Assembly: GCA_016858145.1 (NCBI GenBank)
Contig: JAEHOE010000054.1
Location: forward strand, 372,001-436,000
Direction: 5' to 3'
DNA length: 64,000 nt
DNA from: Edaphochlamys debaryana
Taxonomy: Eukaryota; Chlorophyta; Chlorophyceae; Chlamydomonadales
The stretch's first letter is position 1, and every line of letters starts with the position of its first letter. The notes below the pieces were generated by a model that was given only the letters and a program-made list of their open reading frames with translations, searched no databases and had not been told where the DNA came from. The position numbers and the translations under genes were made by a program. Shown here in pieces: positions 20,591 to 30,504 of the stretch.

Positions 20591-22025
20591 TGCTGCCGTG
20601 CACCACAAGCTAGGCCACGATGCTCCGTTCGTGTAGGCTGCTGGTCTTTCCGCACACGTCTGGCTGGTCTGCCCTATCTGCCACGGGCGTCTTTGCGCGT
20701 CAGGGCCAGAGTCGTCAGGCTGAAGACCTCGCTTGCAGACGGTGTGGGCGCCTCGCATTGCCGTGGGTACGTGATGTCATGCGTAGCCGTTGTTGCGCCG
20801 CATCGGGCAGGCTGAGCGCCGGCGGTGCCAGAGCTGCCGGGGGCCGCCGTTCGTAGCACGGCAGGCCCATCTAAACTATACAGCCGTTCGTTCCCACTCC
20901 CCCCCCAGCTCCAAGGCCAGCAGAGGGCTTGCTGAGGAGGTTGTTGTAGGTGAACGGCGCACACGCTACCAGAGGGCGATTGCCGCTGCCATGGCAAGCA
21001 GACGGTCTTAACACGGAGCAGGGCGCTGACAGCGCGGCCGTCCTTAGACCGGCGCGTCGCCGCTTCGGGACCTTGGTCCCCACCCACTGCACTTGGTCAG
21101 CGGGCAGATCCAACGAAGCTTACGCACGGTCCCGCAGTACAGGACACCGCTGCTGCCCCTGCCGACTGTAGAAGCTCAAGCACTAGAGCCTCCCGACCTG
21201 GCGCCCTCCTGAAGGGCTGCCGCCTGGGTCGTAGATCCCGCACGCAGCCGTAGCTGCTGGTCGTACGCACCCTGCGCGTGGTCGTGCTGCCGTCCCGCTG
21301 CAGAGGCCTGAGGACGGGATGAACCGTGGGCGAGCGAGGCTGCCGTGGCAGCCAGAGCAGGAGTTGCTGGAGACACCAGGGCAACCAAGCTCGGCACTAA
21401 CGGTTGAGGCTCCGCTCCTGCTGGCGCAGCCTCGGCTGCCAGCAGTGTCCGTGCTCTCCGGCAGCTGCTGCTGTTCTTCACGAAGCGGCGAGTGGACCTG
21501 TGAAAGGCACTCCCAAAACGCGCGCAGCGCCGTAACGCTTTGTTGAGCGCCCGTCGCGCTCAGATGCTCCCCCTTTGCCATGGTGCGGGTCACGAGCGAG
21601 TGCCGCGGGGAACGCGGCGGGGTGACACGTGCCGTGACCCCGAACCCCCCGTGAACGTCGGCAGCCTGTCGGCCCGAGCTGACTGCTACGTTATGGAACC
21701 AGAGCCGTGGCTCAGGAATAAGCAGCTCGAAGCTCCCGCGACATGCGCCATGGCCATGCTGTGCTTGTAGTCGCTCCGTTGACGGACGCCATGACCTGGA
21801 GCACCACAGCCCTTAAGCTACACGCAACGTAACGCGGCGCGGAGCGCTCCAAGAGCCGCCACCATCGCAGTTGCGGTTTTACACGCCAGCCTTGGCCGCG
21901 GTTACTAGCGACCACAAAACGAGCCTTAGCCCTTTCTGGGCCCGACTGACGACGCTGCGGCTTGCCGCGCGAACTCCTTCCGACAATTCACGCGCGGCCT
22001 TGGCCACAGCGGTCTGTTCCCAAGC

Positions 22026-22561
22026 TGAGGCGGCGCGATGTCCAGCAGGCACGCCTTAGCGCCCTCTGACACGCACGGAATCGGGCCTATCGCATCTAGG
22101 AACGCGCAGCCGACTGGCGAGGCATCGGTCGATGCCGACACGATGGAGCGACAACTCACTCCTTCTTACATGAATAGCGGCTCTATTAGCCACATAAACA
22201 ACGCATACTTGGTCTGTCCACTGTTAAGCAACACCGGCAGGCAGTACCAGAGAGCTTGGGAACAGACAACTTCACAGGTCTGTCCCTCGCTGATTTGCCC
22301 CTGCGGGCCGCCACCGTACGACACCATCTCTACGATGCTGGTGTCTACGCAACCCTGCACTAAAGACGCTCGACTCAGCCCGGCCGACAGCGGCAGGCTG
22401 ACACTACACGCGATATACCTGACACAGCAACTGGGTTCGTGCGGGTCCTACCCCGACCCACAGACCCCCGAAGGTCACCACAACGCGGCTCCACACCGGG
22501 TTGTCTAGCCCCCTTCCAACCCCCGAACCTCCCAGGTTCGGTAACATTCTGGATCACGACA
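22026..22561. repeat. 536-bp direct repeat, right copy
   Basis: Partner of 18638-19173; forms the right end of the longer element. The only difference noticed is one base (CGATACACC in the left copy versus CGATATACC here). Confidence 0.85.
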
Positions 22562-22593
22562 CTGCCCCAGGCTTCGACTAGATAGACTGGATA

Positions 22594-22668
22594 GTCGCCG
22601 ACCAGTGCACTTGTTGCATTTGCTGGCCTTGCTTTTCGCGTAAGCCGTCTCCCGTGTCTCCCTTCCCC
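22594..22668. repeat. Dispersed repeat, second copy of 11649-11728
   Basis: Shares the GACCAGTGCACTTGTTGCAT and TTTGCTGGCCTT blocks with 11649-11728 and begins just outside the right end of the transposon-like element. Confidence 0.6.
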
Positions 22669-24705
22669 ACAGCGCCGACGGCCCCACCCCTTCATCCCCT
22701 GTCTCAGCCCAACTGACGCAGGCCCCCCCATCCACGTTCCAGCGCGCAAAGCAAGTGAGGAGTGCAGGCAAAGCCAGGGGCCCATCCTCCCAACAGTCCC
22801 CAGGGGCCAGATGCCAGAGTCGCTATAATTGCCGCAGGGCGTGGAAGCTGGGTCAATGCAATGCTGAGGAGTTACAGCCGCCTATCTCCCAGGGCAGCGA
22901 TGAGGCCCATTCCGTGTTGGATCGACTGGATATGTGCACATTACTCCGCGTATCGCGCAAGTTGGGGCTGCTCTTCGTGCCTGCTCAGAACCCCTCTACT
23001 TCGCAGAGATTGAGCTCGCCCATCAGCGGCGGCGGGTGCAGGGTCCGGCCGGGGGGGCGCACGGTAGCCGGGCCGATGTGGGGGCAACGGCGGAGGCGTT
23101 TGGATGGTCCCAGCCCTTGCAGAGACAGGCCCCCGCAGATGCAGGGGTGCGAGGAGGTGCAGGCATGAGACGCGTGGAGGGCGTGCGGGGCACAGAGCGC
23201 GCGACGGGCACAGGGAGCTAGGCTTGTTTGCGGGATTGGGGGCGCGGGGCGTGGGGGGAAGGGGGGGGGGGAAGGGGGGGGGGGGAAGGGGCCCCGAGAG
23301 CGCGAGGGGCCAAAGCAGGCTTTGTGTGGGCCCCGTGGGGGGGGTGCGTGGGGGGCGGGGGGGGAGGCTGACGGGCGCGGGGCGCGGGGGGCCGCGGGGG
23401 GTGGGGCGCGGGGGGCGAGCGGGCAGGGGGGCAAGGGGGCGAGGGTGGATCACAAGCTGGTGGTAGGAACATGCCAGATCATCGCCGGGGTGGAGGGGAC
23501 GCGCTGTGGTTGCGGTGGGGGTGAGGGCCGGGTGAGGGGTGCCGGGTGCCGGGCAAGGGCTAAGGGCCAAGGGGTGTTGATTGACCAGAGGCAGGGGGCG
23601 CGGTGAGGGGTGCGGCCGGGCGTGGCTGAGGTAAGGGATGCGGGGCGGGGCGCGGGGGGGCGCTTCCGCTCCACTCTGTCGATCAGGCTTTTGAGGCTCT
23701 CGTAGGGGCCCGCGCTGTGCGACGCCATGTCGGCCAGCATGCGCAGGGCCCGCGCTGTCACGCCCCGGGCCAAGCCGCGGGCCAAGCCACGGGCGCAAGG
23801 TGCCTGCCTTCGTGTCCGCCAGAATGCTAGGGGCCAGGGCTGCGTGTCAGCCAGGCACCCTGTTCGCTCTGGCCTACGCGGACTTGGCTTCCCGTGCGCC
23901 TTGGGCGAGGGCCGAAGTGGTGTCCGGAGCCGCGTGCCCGACTGCCCGTAGCCCGTTCTGCTACCACTATGACTGCGCGCGCCAGCCGCGGTCGCAAGAG
24001 GTTGCGTCGCTGCCAAGCGGGCAGAGCATGGGTGCGTCCTGACTTGTGGTGCCCAAGTTGCCATGCAACGCCTTGCCTGCGTATTGCGTGATTTGATACT
24101 CGATGTGCTGGGGCTGGTGTCAGGTCGCGCGACGTGCCTCCAGTTTCAATCGCGAGCCGCTCGGTGCCCAGCCGCGGCGCTGCGCCTCGGCATGCTCTCC
24201 TCGCTCTCTTCTATATTAGCATGTCACTCTGAAGGGCTGTCACGGCCCGACGACTTTGTCGCCCTTTTGTGCTCGGGCCACCGCGCTTCCCCAGCTTACT
24301 GTTTGCCTGTCAGCTACGCTCTCAATTGGCGCTGCTGTGCGCGGCTGGGCCTCGAGGATTTTGCCGACGAGGTCTGGACATCCTCCATGTGGCACTCCAT
24401 CCTGCTTGTCTGCCGGTCGCGAGCTCGTCGTGTGCTGCTCTGCGTTGCTGCGACTCGCGAGGGTTCTGCCGACGTGGCGTGCACGGGTCAGAATGTGAGC
24501 AAGTGTGAACTTCGTTTTCACTCGTATGGGTCTTCGGGCCAATCCGTAAGGCTCTGTCCCATCGTGGATGGGCGAGCCAACCCCCCCCGGGCGGACCTCT
24601 TTCTGTTGCGTTGCGCACAGCCTAGTTGCGTTCAGCTGCATCCCCCTTCGTCGTCGTCCGGACTACGCTGCACGGCCCCTGCGAGCATACAGCCCCCCGG
24701 CGGAC
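22669..24705. other. Intergenic, includes a G-rich low-complexity tract
   Basis: No gene supported. 23230-23440 is an almost pure G-rich tract on the + strand with long G runs, prone to G-quadruplexes and assembly error. The region 24063-24705 is open in one + frame, but its codon use is not protein-like. It may be the 5' non-coding part of the retroelement that follows. Confidence 0.45.
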
Positions 24706-25767
24706 ATGCCGCCGCCTGACACCATCGCCAGCCTCCGTCCCTCCCTCCTCCAAACCCTCACCGTCTTCGCCTGCGCAACCCTACGGTACCACCGCCTGCT
24801 GCGGCACCGCGGCCTCGCCAAAGCCTGGGCCGCCGCCGCCACTGCCGCCATCCTGTATGCCGCCTCCCCCGCCCAGTTCGCCGACACCCCCGCCGACCTG
24901 CGCCTGCCGCCGCCGTCACTCCCCGCCCCTACCGTAGGCCTGCCCCCCAACTGGCCCACCTCCTTCCCACTCACCCCGCCAGCCCTCGCCACCGCCCTCA
25001 ACGAGCTCTCCCTCTTCAAATCCTCCCTCGTCATCACCGTCATGGACAAATGCTCCGAAAATCTCGTAGCCGTCTGCCCCGCCTTATACGACAGGGTTGT
25101 ACGCGCCGACCTAACCTCCTCCGCCTTCTACCAGCCCCTGCCCACCGACGGCTATGCGCGCCTTCTTGCGGACACCGGCGTCGCCATCGCCACCATCCCC
25201 GTCCCCGCCGGCCTCTCACGCCGCCTCCCGTTCCACCCCGCCGCCCCTGCGCCCACATACTACATGACCTACAAGGCGCACAAATCCCTACCCGCCTACC
25301 GGTTCATCACGGCCTCCCCGCCAATCCCCACCACCTCCGCCGCCATCGTGCTCACCGGCGCCCTGCGAGCGATCGACCGCGAGCTCGCCGCCCTCTTCAA
25401 GCACTTCATGCCCAACATCCCCGCGCGGCCTTTCCACGTCCGTAGCCCCGAGCAAGCCCTTGACGTGTTGCGTGCCGCCTCCTCCCGTCCGGCTCCGAGC
25501 AACCCGGCTGTCCTCGCCGGAACCCTCACAACTAGCCCCACGGCCGACGCCGCCGCACCCCCCGCTCGCCCCGCCCCCTCACCCCCGCCCGAGCCCGCCG
25601 ACTTCCGCGCCTCCGCAGCCCCGGCCGCCCCCGTGCCACACACAGACCCGCCCATACCCACCAGCCGCCTCCACTACGCCCCCGCCCTGCCCTACATCGC
25701 CACCGCCCCCGCCAACACCGCCGTCACCTCCACGTACCACTTCCCCGCCGGGGACCCAAGCCCCCCC
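24706..25767 (+). CDS. Reverse transcriptase, N-terminal/finger part
   Basis: The frame starting at ATG 24706 encodes VITVMDKCSENLVAVCPALY (finger-like block around the DKC motif of this RT group), then YYMTYKAHKSLPAYRFITAS, equivalent to the KxHK...RPI block of Penelope-like RTs. Third codon positions are overwhelmingly C/G, like the rest of the genome's coding DNA. A Pro/Ala-rich linker of about 100 residues (around 25480-25760) precedes motif A. The frame itself stays open to 26016, but past 25767 the RT homology moves to the -1 frame. Confidence 0.68.
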
Positions 25768-26390
25768 TCTCCAGCCCCGCCGTGCAGACCTTTGACGTTG
25801 AGCGCCTCTTCACCAACCTGCCCCACGACCTGCTCAACGCCAACATTGGACACCTCGTGCGCCTGTTGTTCACCGAACTGCACCCCACGGCCGCCTTCCT
25901 CCGCTTCTCCATCCATGACCCCGCCGCCATCGCCTGGCTCCCCGCCCCCGCCCCCGGCGCTCCGGTCCAGCCCACCCCCGCCGGCACGTACACTCTCTCG
26001 GCCGCTGATATCCTAAAGCTCCTCAAGACCCTCCTCTCCTCCGCCACCGCCAGCTACCGCGGCGAACACCATCTGCAGGTCAGCGGCGTGGCCATGGGCG
26101 CCAACTTCGCCTCCTTCGCCGCCAACCTCGCCCTCGCCTACCCCGAGCTCCAGTTCATGCGCCAGCTGTACGCCGCCGCCTTCTCCCCTCCACCCCCCTC
26201 CACCGCCACCGGCATGGACCTCCTCCTTGCCCCGCCGCCCCCCTCCCCCGCCCTCGCACTCGATATCCTCCTCGCCTTCGTGAACACCCTAAGGTACACG
26301 GACGATGTGGGATGCGTCCACAACCCCTTCTTCACCTCCCTCATGTACACGGACTCCACCTTCCACGGCTTCCACTCCCACCACCTCCGC
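25767..26390 (+). CDS. Reverse transcriptase, palm part (-1 frame)
   Basis: Read in the -1 frame relative to the preceding segment, this encodes VQTFDVERLFTNLP (motif A), a helix-rich stretch LSAADILKLLKTLLSSA, VSGVAMGANFASFAANLALA (motif B) and LRYTDDVGCVHNPFF (motif C, YTDD). Both catalytic Asp residues of motif C and the Asp of motif A are present, so the active site looks intact. Downstream (HGFHSHHLRRP) the homology fades and the frame with protein-like codon use becomes the original one. Confidence 0.72.
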
Positions 26391-27978
26391 CGCCCTTCCC
26401 AGCGCCACCCCCCTTCCCCCCGCCGCCGCCGTTCCCGCCACCCCCGCCCCTGCCCCCCCCGCCGCCCCGCCCCGCCCGCCTCCACGGTCCCCACCCGTCG
26501 CTGCCGATGCCTCCGCCGCGGCCACCGCTACCTCCACCGCCTCCGCCTCCAACCAACGCCTCTCCCCCACCCGCGCCGCCTCCCCCGCCGCCTCCCCCGC
26601 CGCCTCCCCCACCCCCACCGCCACCTCCTTCGCCTCCGCCCGCGCCGCCCCCGCCACCACCCCCGCCGCCGCCACCGCCGCCCCCTCCCCCGCCGCCGTC
26701 GCCCCCGCCGCCGCCACCGCCCCCCCCCCTCCGCCCCCGCCCCCCACCACCACCCTCACCCACCCCCCCGCCGCCGCCACCGCCCCCCCCTCCCCCGCCG
26801 CCGTCACCCTCGCCGCCGCCACCACCTCCCCCTCCGCCCCCGCCCCCCACCCCACCCCCCGCCGCCACCACCCCCGCCAAGCCCCAAGCCGCCCCCCGCC
26901 CTCGCCGCCCCCTGTTCCGCCCCCGCCCCCTATTCCCCCGCCTCCCCGACCACCGCCCCCGCCGCCGCCGCCACGCAGGCAGCCCGTGGTCGTCCTCCTC
27001 ACCTGCCGCTGGCACCGACTCCACCCCGGCCTCCCCCCGCCCCCCGGATGCCCACCAGACTACCTAGTTTCCGATATGCTCATACAGCGCCTCGCCGAAC
27101 CCTGGCGACACGCACTGGCCCGCGGGTCCCTGCCCTCGCCCCCACCCTTCGCCCGACTCTCGGCCTCCGCGCTTGCGCACGTCCGCTACCTCCTCCTTGC
27201 GTACCCCCCCGACACCCTGCGCATTAACCCTTGGTGCCACGCGTGGCTACAAGCCAACATGGACCTGCACCTGTGGCGCCAGACCGCCCTTCCCCAACCG
27301 CCGCCCACGCCTACACCGCCAGCGACCCCCGCCTTCTCCACCACCCCCCCGCCCAAGCCCCCCCCCGGCCACCCGCCGTGCCGCCGCCGCCCCCGCCCCC
27401 CGCCCCCGCCCCCGCCCCCGCCCCCCCCCCCCCCGCCCCCACCACCCCCGCCGCCACCGCCACCGCCGCCAGACCCGCAACCGCCGCCGCCGCCCCTCGG
27501 TCAGCCGCCACCTCCGCCAGGCCCGCCCCCCGTCGCCGCTGCCCCACCCCAGCCGCCAGCCCCTGCAGCCGCGGCCGCCGCCCCGCCCCCGCAGCCGCCC
27601 GGCTGGCCCCCACCGCCACCCAGCGTCCTCGCGTACAACGCCCTCCTGTACGCCCACAACGCAGCCATGCTCGACCACGCCCACAGCGCCGCATACGACG
27701 CGGCCATGCGCGCAGCCGACATCATGTCCCCACCGTATGGCGCCGCCGCTGCCCCGCCCGGCGGTGCAGCGCCCGTGCCCGCTGGAGCCGCCGGCCCGGC
27801 CCCGGGAGCCGCGGCCGCCGCCCCTCCCGCCCCGCCACCCGCCGCCGCCGCCCAAAAACCTCAGCCCTACGGCCCCGACGACGACCTCTGGGACTTCCTC
27901 ATGCTCGATCCCACCCTAGGGCCGTACGGTGGCTGGATCCGGTATGGCCCCAACGGCAACGGCAACAGCACAACGTAG
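26391..27978 (+). CDS. Proline/alanine-rich tail of the retroelement
   Basis: A frame in phase with the finger segment, ending TAG at 27976-27978. Long Pro/Ala runs fill 26391-26960 and 27290-27620. Between and after them are two blocks that look like folded protein: DYLVSDMLIQRLAEPWRHAL with WCHAWLQANMDLHLWRQ, and LAYNALLYAHNAAMLDHAHS with DDDLWDFLMLDPTLGPYGGW just before the stop. They could be RT thumb or tail domains; I do not recognise them. The other frames are open too because of base composition. Confidence 0.5.
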
Positions 27979-30504
27979 GCGAAGCACAGGCTGCCCGCCG
28001 CCGCGTGTGTCTGCGGTTTCCGGTTCGACGTTAGATTCCAGCGTGTCCTGGTCGTATGGAGCGCAGCACTTCGCCCTCCGTTTCGTTTCTTTTGGTTTTC
28101 GGTTTATGCACTTTGTGACAGTCATCCGCCACGCGGTGCCCTGGCGTATTTCTTCCGTTACTGTTGGTGGCTTCAGCGTCTCTGATGGTTGCTGCGGGGA
28201 CGTGGTGCTATTATGAAGCTCAACGCATCGCATTCCGCACCTTTCTGTTGTTCAGCGTATCAGCTTGGTTTATTGATCAGCCACGCGGAGCCGTGGCGCA
28301 CCCCTGGACGCCTTGCCGGGCGCGGGTGCCCAGTCCTGTGTCGTCTCTGGAGTTCTGTGCTGCGGGGGAGACCGGCCTGTCAGGCCACAGGCTACGTGGG
28401 AGCGTGGCCGGGCAGTTGTACGGGTGTAGGGCGGGGCCCGTGTTGCGGGCAGCCGGGGATCAGCGGGTGCAGCAGGGCTCCGTCGACCCCAGCCCGCCTT
28501 GTGACTTGCTCCTTCGTTGTTGGTCTTTACGGATGCTGTCCCCTTTTGTTCGCTGCAGGACAGTTGGTAGTTTGGTTTATCGCGCTTTATCTCTTGGCCG
28601 GCTGTCATCACTGGGGAGCTCAGCGGAGCCCGGACATGTAGCAAACAGGCATGACGCTTTGCCCTCGCCGCCCCACCACCGGCAGCCCCGGCCCTCGCCT
28701 CCGTGCCTGGCGTCCAGCCCGTCGTCCCCACCCGGCCACCCCTCGGGCCCCAGCCCTCCCGCCTCCGTGACTGTGCCTGCGGCTATGCCGCCCTCCCCCG
28801 ACCGCCGCGCTCAGCCAAACGCCTCAGGCCCGACCCTCAGCGGCACACGCCTCGCACGTCCCAGTCGCCTCGGCACGCTCGCACGGCTCCTCGACTTCGC
28901 CGCCCACCAGCTCGAGCTGCCCAGCCAGCGCGTCCAGCCATGCGCAGCTCCGTAACCACAGCTTCGACCGGTCGGTGCGGCCAGCGTCTACGAGCGCAGT
29001 TGCCTCCGACTACGCTACTACTTCCACTGCACACCCACGTATCGCCTCCCCGCTCCCGGCTCCCCGCTCCCGCTGGCCTCCTTCCGGGCACTCGTATTGC
29101 CCTAGGTCCCAAAACCAACCTTTCTCCCGCCGCTTCACGTAGCTCCTAGACGCACGGGCCGGGTTTCGGGACGGGGTATCTTCGTAGAAGCATCTTCCGC
29201 CCACCACGTACGGCAGCACGGAGCTCGCAGCCTTCAGGCGGCGCGCCGCAGCCGGCCTCTTTCCCCCAGCTCGCACTTGCACACACCGCACTTTACGGTC
29301 GTTTAGGTCTGCAGCTGACACGTCGACTTCGTCTCTACCGCCTGCAGGTGAGCGCTCGCGCACGATGACCATAGACGACCGGCACGCTTCACGGCTGGGG
29401 GCTTCTTCAAGCGGCTCAGGAAAGTGCTATTCGCGCCTGTCTCCCATAGGACCTGTATCAGCCTGCTAGACGTACCCGGCACAGCTCTACACCGTCACCA
29501 GCAACAGCATGCCGGTTACTCTAGCATAGCCGTTCTCAGCCGCATCCCCGACTACATCTGCTGCGCATTACGCTCCGTGTAGTGCTAGATAGCCCTGTTG
29601 CTAGTGCACTGTATGGAGGCTATGCCCCCCGACCCCCCGGCGGACCGTACGCAAGCAGAGCGAGGCAAGCAGAGCGAGCCAAGAAGCGCTTCGATTCAGT
29701 GCTCCGATGCTGCCCATCCGACGACCGCAGGCGTCCGCCGCTACCGGGCGATCCGGCTATCTTTCCGTCCATACACGCCTCCACACCTGCCGTACACTGC
29801 GGTCCCACCACTCGACGGGCGGCAGCTCACGCTGCAGGGCTCCCAGCCCGGCGGGGCCGAACGGCCCTAGCGAAACGCGGCAAAGCCCCTTAAACGGCCG
29901 CGCCCTTCGACAAGGCTCGCACCACACCCTTACGTCGGCCCGGGTCCCCTAGCGCTCGCTCGCCCGCCGCTCCGCAACACGGCACAACTCATGTGTTGGG
30001 AGCAACAGCAGCAACAGCGCGACTATGCCCCTCATGCGGCCCCCTGCTCTTCCAAAAAGGCTCTCTTCTTCTGCTTCTGCACTCGGTCTTCAAGTAAATC
30101 AGGAATCGGATAGGTCTCTTCACAGCCCCTGGACCGTGGGTCAAAACTTAGTTAGTCAACTGGTGGTCAGAATAAGTGGCCGCGTGGGAGGCCTGGCGGC
30201 CCACAGCAAGCCGGCGTCACCGCAGCTGGCGCCGCGCCCATCCCGCTCTCCCTAGGAATCCCCCAACAGGCAACAGCACAGCACAGCTCACTGCGACTAA
30301 ACAAACGCGGGCCCGCTCACAGCGCCCGCACACGCTCCCCAGCACCCGGCAGGCCGGCACCCTCCCTCCAGCCGCACAACCGCCACTCGCTCCCTCGATG
30401 TGGTCACCCGAGCGTCCAGGCTCGGAAGGCGCGCCTCCATTTGGTCCACGCAAGTAGGCCAGCTAGCTGCCCAAGAGAAAGGCGCTGGCGAGAGCTCAGG
30501 CCGC
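27979..30504. other. Intergenic, no gene seen; 3' flank of the desaturase
   Basis: No frame with convincing coding character. The part next to 30504 is the 3' flank of the minus-strand desaturase; no clear TTACA (reverse of TGTAA) was found close to its stop. Confidence 0.4.

Larger units (their letters stand above)
19175..22561. mobile_element. Putative non-autonomous DNA transposon, about 3.4 kb
   Basis: The ends form an 11-bp terminal inverted repeat with one mismatch, TGTCATGATCC at 19176 and GGATCACGACA ending at 22561. The combined unit (short plus long element) is bounded by CTGC on both sides (18587-18590 and 22562-22565), a possible 4-bp target duplication. Inside are a 150-bp minisatellite, a second diverged internal duplication (19525-19680 similar to 20620-20790) and no transposase-like frame. 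Superfamily not determined. Confidence 0.5.
24706..27978 (+). mobile_element. Penelope-like retroelement with proline-rich tail
   Basis: A single open region about 3.3 kb long carries the reverse-transcriptase core in two overlapping frames, then a long Pro/Ala-rich frame. The RT core has motif A (FDVERLFTNLP), motif B (GVAMGANFASFAANL) and motif C (RYTDDVG) in the right order and spacing for the Penelope-like class, plus the upstream YKAHK...RFI block. No GIY-YIG endonuclease is visible on either side. The element's ends were not found. Frame changes near 25767 and near 26370-26400 mean it is either decayed, mis-assembled in C-runs, or translated with frameshifting. Confidence 0.7.

Noticed and set aside
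18638..22561. 536-bp direct repeats with TG...CA ends as LTRs of a retrotransposon
   Set aside because: No flanking 4-6 bp duplication fits the pair, no primer-binding site or gag/pol frame lies between, and the inverted ends with the short deletion copy fit a DNA element better. Not fully excluded.
26289..27024. Long glycine-rich open frames on the minus strand
   Set aside because: They are mirror images of the proline-rich CCN runs of the retroelement on the + strand.
28034..28056. Similarity of CCAGCGTGTCCTGGTCGTA to the transposon-like element's left end (CCAGCGTGTCCTGTCGTA)
   Set aside because: The exact match is only 13 bp plus 5; matches of that length are expected by chance in 64 kb.
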